Assembly: GCA_003445095.1 (NCBI GenBank)
Contig: DLVS01000167.1
Location: forward strand, 1 to 9,551
DNA length: 9,551 nucleotides
Source of the DNA: Verrucomicrobiales bacterium
Lineage (GTDB): Bacteria > Verrucomicrobiota > Verrucomicrobiia > Limisphaerales > UBA9464
Direction of reading: 5' to 3'
The notes under the pieces are model-generated. The model worked only from the letters and a program-made list of their open reading frames with translations, searched no databases and was not told the DNA's origin. Positions 6,223 through 9,551 of the stretch are shown here, piece after piece. Made by a program: the position numbers and the translations under genes. Numbering within the stretch: position 1 is the stretch's first letter; each line of letters starts with the position of its first letter.

Positions 6223-6845
6223 GGGGAGCCTCGCTTGAGACTGGCCCTCACGAGTTGCTCGACGCTGGCCGATTCACCGAGCAACGCGAAGGCGCCGCGC
6301 ACGGTTTGCAACGCGTCCGGCGCCTTGAATCCCAGAGCTACCAAAGCCGCCGTGGCATCATTGATCCGGGCCTCCGTTGCTGAGACGACACTCCCCATTC
6401 CTGGACTGCCGGCGGCGCCCGCGGCCGGACCCCCTCCAAAAATCCCCATCTTGTCTTTTAATTCTACGATAATGCGTTCGGCGGTCTTACGGCCGACCCC
6501 AGAAATTCCCGACAAAGCCTTGATGTCACCGGAGGCCACTGCGGATGAGAACCCGGACACGCTCACTCCGCTCAGCACGTTCAAGGCAAGCTTGGGGCCG
6601 ACTCCTGAAACGGTGTGAATCAGCAATCGAAAGAGGTCGCGTTCGGAAGCAGTCATGAACCCGTACAGGGTGTGGGCATCTTCCCGAACGACCAAGTGAG
6701 TCAACAGGCGAACTTCTTGGCCGGCCGCTGGGAGTCGATCGAATGAAGATAGTGGGATAAGGACTTCATACCCGATGCCATGAACCTCCACCGTGATGGT
6801 GGTGGGGAGGACATCCAACAATCGGCCCTGGAGAAATGCGATCAT
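6219..6845 (-). CDS. ruvA: Holliday junction branch-migration protein RuvA
   Basis: RuvA (208 residues; usual length about 200) tetramerises on four-way DNA junctions and loads the RuvB helicase for branch migration during recombinational repair. The N-terminal OB-fold starts MIAFLQGRLLDV and includes HGIGYEV (22-28) and the EDAHTLYGF block (55-63). Domain II shows two helix-hairpin-helix motifs: LLIHTVSGVGPKLALNVLSG (74-93) and IKALSGISGVGRKTAERIIV (108-127), with GVGPK and GVGRK as the DNA-backbone-contacting turns. A Gly/Ala-rich linker at about 134-158 leads to the RuvB-binding domain III (INDATAALVALGFKAPDAL). The ATG at 6845 matches the universal family start; the 28 codons open upstream are not family-like. 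The ruvB and ruvC genes are not in this window. It is probably the first gene of a transcript with the DUF374 and kamA genes, unless read-through comes from the large gene 138 bases upstream. Confidence 0.96.
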   Translation of the reverse strand: MIAFLQGRLLDVLPTTITVEVHGIGYEVLIPLSSFDRLPAAGQEVRLLTHLVVREDAHTLYGFMTASERDLFRLLIHTVSGVGPKLALNVLSGVSVSGFSSAVASGDIKALSGISGVGRKTAERIIVELKDKMGIFGGGPAAGAAGSPGMGSVVSATEARINDATAALVALGFKAPDALQTVRGAFALLGESASVEQLVRASLKRGSP

Positions 6846-6983
6846 GCAGCCCGCCGAGTACAGCAAGGGCGGCGTCCTCGTGCAAAGAGTTCGGTCGCGC
6901 CTGCCGGAGGTCGCTTGCCTCAACCCCACTGGGATTCCGGCAAACGAGCCATTAGGACGTGCGAGCGCGATCCTATCGTCCGA

Positions 6984-9551
6984 TTACTTCAGTTCCCGAT
7001 ACTGGCCGGCCGCGTTGAAGGCAGCGAACCGAGGGTTTCCGTCAAATCCGAGGATAACGATGAGCTGACGAATACCGGCGTCCTCCAGGGCCGCCAATTG
7101 CCCGGCCGGAACACTTGAATCAAGGCGAGGTTCAAAAACGAACGTCTCCGTAAAATTGTGGTGACCGGGCGAATAGGTCTGGGCCAGAGGGTCCTGAAGC
7201 ACGATCGGATTTGGTGTTAGTCCGTGGAGGGTGGATTCGACGAATCCGATGTTTGGCGCAGTGTAGCCTGCTGAGGGGCCGGTCGGTGGTTCGGGCCAGT
7301 AGAAGGAGGTCACGCATTGCAGAGAGCCACTCGCGTTTTTTGCGCTGCGAGCTTGAAGCAGACTCCGCTCGTTGATCACCTGGCGAGGAACGAGAAAGAC
7401 TTCGTCGAGCTTGGTGAAACCCGGAGTTTCCCATCCGAGGGTAGGCTGAGAGGTGACGTACGCGACATTGAGCTGGTGTGAAAAATCACGCTGCGTCACC
7501 CAAGGCGCCCGCGGCGGCGCCGCGTCCCGGATCACGGAAGTTCGAAGAGTAAATGCCCGTCGCTCAGCTCCGCTGCCCCAGGTCCATCGGTCCACTGCCG
7601 TAGTTCCATTTTCTACGGTGAAAGTGGCGTTGGGCCAGCCGGCGGAACCATTGGTCAGCACGACTCTTTCGGTTCCGGCGAGAAATTGAAAGTCGCCGGC
7701 CCGCAGGAACGAGGTTGCCAAACCGGCCGCACCCAGTCGGCGCACGTCGCTCTCAAGCCGGAGCGTCGATTTCGCCCGATGTTTGGCCATCGGTTCACCG
7801 AATTCACCTTCCGCGACAGCCCACGTTACCGGTTCATTCAAGAGGATTGTCGCCACTGCCGCCGTTGGTTTTGGAATCGGCAGCGGCCGAACTTGCTTAA
7901 CGATGAGCGAGGACGGCCGAGTCCGCTTGTACTCGAAGTCGAGAGTGAAGGTCGTTTTCGCCGGAAACATTTGCGCGTATCGCATCGCCACCTGACGAAA
8001 GAGACTCAGAAAAGTCCGATAATTCGCTTCCCATGGCATAACGTATCCACCGAGTGGGACGAGGCTTGACGATTGGGTTCGCGTCAGGTCCGTGAAGTTA
8101 TCGGACTGATAGAATCGAATCACTTCCGGGCGCGCGGTACTGTCGGGATTGGACACCGACTCGGCACCTAATTGAGTCACGAACTCGCCGTTCACGACCA
8201 CGGTGCCGAACGATTTCTCGTAGTTCAGCGTGGCGACTCCATTGGCGAGTTCGTCGGTATCCGGAAATGAATGGTGGACGAGCACCGCCATGCCGACCTC
8301 GGATTCGCGGACGGAGCGACGGAGTCGTTCGAGGAAAGCATTCTCGTTGTAGAAACTGGCGTAGACTCGCTGAATCGCGCGGAAGACGCCGCGTTCGTTG
8401 TTCTCGGCCGGATCGCAGTGGGAGGGGCCGGCGGTGTCACTATCCAGATCATCCGCGAGACAGCCGCTGTAGCTGTCGTACAATCCGGCGCCGGTAAATT
8501 CGTCGCTGTCTTCAACGTTGGTGGAGCTGCGAAAGCGAATCTTTTCGGTATCGTCGAAGCCCGCATCGGTCAGCGCAGCCAGCACCGCTTCTCGCAAGGG
8601 AGCTGAAAATGTGGCAGCGCGGGTGATGAGATCGCGGACGGCGGCGAGGTCAACGCGAAGGGCGGCGATGTTGGGAGGATCCGAGTAATCTCCCAACCGC
8701 TCCTGGATGGTTTCGCGCAGCGTGCTTCCGCCCGGAATCTCCTGGTCCAGAAAATCGTCCCACAGGTCAAACGTCAGCGCGATTGCCGGTTCTGCGTTGG
8801 CTGGAATGGTACGGAGCAGCAGACCATAGTTTGCCGCCTTCCCACCCACGAATCGCGCATCCGCCGGCGCCAGGTTGTGAACATTGGTTGAGTAGCGGCC
8901 CAGCGATTCCTTGGGCGTGTACTTCAATGGGCTTGGCCGCTTGAGCGCCTGAACCGCGGCCCGAAGTTCGGGCGTGAGTTGACCCGTGATGTCGAGAACT
9001 CGCAAATCGACACCGTATTCGCCCGTGCGCAGAGCGACTTCGCGGCCATTTAGTGTGACTAAGTTCGAGCGCGCCGCCGGGTCGGCAAACCAGACGAAGG
9101 GCACACCGAATCCGCGAGCCAGAATCGCCACATGTGAATTCGGAGTCGCCGGCGACAGCGTGATGATTCCCTGGACGTACGGAACTTCGGCCGGCACGAC
9201 GTCGGTGAGGAGAATGTCCGTCGGGAGCAGTCGTCCATCGGCGTAAGCGGCGCCAATTTGTCCCCCTGGAATAAATGAGAGCCGGCCGATGGCCCAGCCT
9301 TCGCTGTACCGAGCGTCCTGAGTCAGCCACCGATCGGCGGCCCCCACTTCAATCCCCCGTTCCGCGAGCCAGTCTCGTTCACGGTCGGCCATCTCGAATT
9401 GTTCAAACGTGGGAACGTACAGAGCCTTGGCAGCGGGCCCGGCGTCGACGGCGGCGCGGACCAACTCAAACCAGCGCGCGACGTCTTCTCGAGGGAAGGC
9501 ATCTTGGCCAACAATTTGAATTCCGTACTCGTTCCCCGCGGTATCGGGAGC
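6984..9551 (-). CDS. PEP-utiliser/PPDK_N ATP-grasp domain protein (partial, start beyond window)
   Basis: The frame is open to the right edge, so the N-terminus is missing; 855 residues are visible, numbered here from the edge. Around residues 80-165 is a phosphohistidine swivel domain with TPNSHVAILARGFGVPF (137-153); H140 is the likely phospho-acceptor. From about 230 to 560 is a pyruvate phosphate dikinase N-terminal ATP-grasp domain: FVGGKAANYG (234-243), IRFRSSTNVEDSDEF (338-352), AIQRVYASFYNENAF (392-406), and the closing DFEYKR and KQVRPLP motifs. An insertion around residues 364-379 contains two cysteines (C364, C379) in an Asp-rich stretch (DDLDSDTAGPS), suggesting a disulfide or metal site and perhaps export; any signal peptide lies off the window. 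The final 290 or so residues match no domain I know and look beta-rich. No PEP/pyruvate barrel is seen, so it is not a full PPDK or PEP synthase. The His-before-ATP-grasp order recalls glucan water dikinases. The substrate is unknown. Confidence 0.85.
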   Translation of the reverse strand, partial: APDTAGNEYGIQIVGQDAFPREDVARWFELVRAAVDAGPAAKALYVPTFEQFEMADRERDWLAERGIEVGAADRWLTQDARYSEGWAIGRLSFIPGGQIGAAYADGRLLPTDILLTDVVPAEVPYVQGIITLSPATPNSHVAILARGFGVPFVWFADPAARSNLVTLNGREVALRTGEYGVDLRVLDITGQLTPELRAAVQALKRPSPLKYTPKESLGRYSTNVHNLAPADARFVGGKAANYGLLLRTIPANAEPAIALTFDLWDDFLDQEIPGGSTLRETIQERLGDYSDPPNIAALRVDLAAVRDLITRAATFSAPLREAVLAALTDAGFDDTEKIRFRSSTNVEDSDEFTGAGLYDSYSGCLADDLDSDTAGPSHCDPAENNERGVFRAIQRVYASFYNENAFLERLRRSVRESEVGMAVLVHHSFPDTDELANGVATLNYEKSFGTVVVNGEFVTQLGAESVSNPDSTARPEVIRFYQSDNFTDLTRTQSSSLVPLGGYVMPWEANYRTFLSLFRQVAMRYAQMFPAKTTFTLDFEYKRTRPSSLIVKQVRPLPIPKPTAAVATILLNEPVTWAVAEGEFGEPMAKHRAKSTLRLESDVRRLGAAGLATSFLRAGDFQFLAGTERVVLTNGSAGWPNATFTVENGTTAVDRWTWGSGAERRAFTLRTSVIRDAAPPRAPWVTQRDFSHQLNVAYVTSQPTLGWETPGFTKLDEVFLVPRQVINERSLLQARSAKNASGSLQCVTSFYWPEPPTGPSAGYTAPNIGFVESTLHGLTPNPIVLQDPLAQTYSPGHHNFTETFVFEPRLDSSVPAGQLAALEDAGIRQLIVILGFDGNPRFAAFNAAGQYRELK

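Noticed and set aside
6846..6900. A promoter-like TTGCAC with a 17-base spacer and TGTACT upstream of ruvA (minus strand)
   Set aside because: The -35 box matches consensus at only three of six positions, and the -10 box lies about 11 bases from the start codon, leaving no room for a leader and ribosome binding site.
8271..8606. Plus-strand 111-residue open frame opposite the PEP-utiliser gene
   Set aside because: It is antisense to the conserved ATP-grasp motifs and its composition fits a shadow frame.

Overview
This window comes from a moderately G+C-rich bacterium. The mix of genes suggests a soil or freshwater Verrucomicrobiota-type organism: an ankyrin protein with an N-terminal AREYGFASW segment, a secreted-looking PEP-utiliser/ATP-grasp protein, DUF374, KamA, and mostly weak Shine-Dalgarno sequences. 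That assignment is inference; there is no rRNA or other marker here. All confident genes lie on the minus strand except one ankyrin-repeat gene.

Layout, left to right. Bases 30-1157 (minus) encode a ChaA-type Ca2+/H+ antiporter. Bases 1406-1837 (minus) encode a small unrecognised protein in a stretch that looks lower in G+C than its flanks. Bases 1803-2344 (minus) hold a VapBC-like pair: an intact AbrB-fold antitoxin gene overlaps, by GTGA, the start of a PIN-domain toxin gene that appears broken after about 39 codons. Bases 2345-2722 have no gene; they carry a short palindrome near the antitoxin gene and a hairpin just before the strong ribosome binding site of the next gene. Bases 2723-3985 (plus) encode the ankyrin-repeat protein. 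A strong hairpin terminator at 4089-4140 separates it from the convergent kamA gene.

Bases 4161-6845 (minus) read, in transcription order, ruvA, a DUF374 lysophospholipid acyltransferase-like gene, then a lysine 2,3-aminomutase gene. ruvA and the DUF374 gene overlap by four bases (ATGA), and kamA follows after 70 bases, so the three are probably one transcript ending at the terminator. Upstream, 6984-9551 (minus) is a large protein open at the right window edge. It has a phosphohistidine swivel domain ahead of a PPDK_N-type ATP-grasp domain and then a long unassigned C-terminal region.

Most of the window is ordinary housekeeping and accessory content. I see no CRISPR array, tRNA, rRNA, insertion sequence or clear new defence system. 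The points most worth checking are the domain order and C-terminal region of the PEP-utiliser protein, the apparently orphaned antitoxin beside a truncated toxin, and the KamA protein that keeps the lysine-recognition residues but lacks the C-terminal zinc cysteines.
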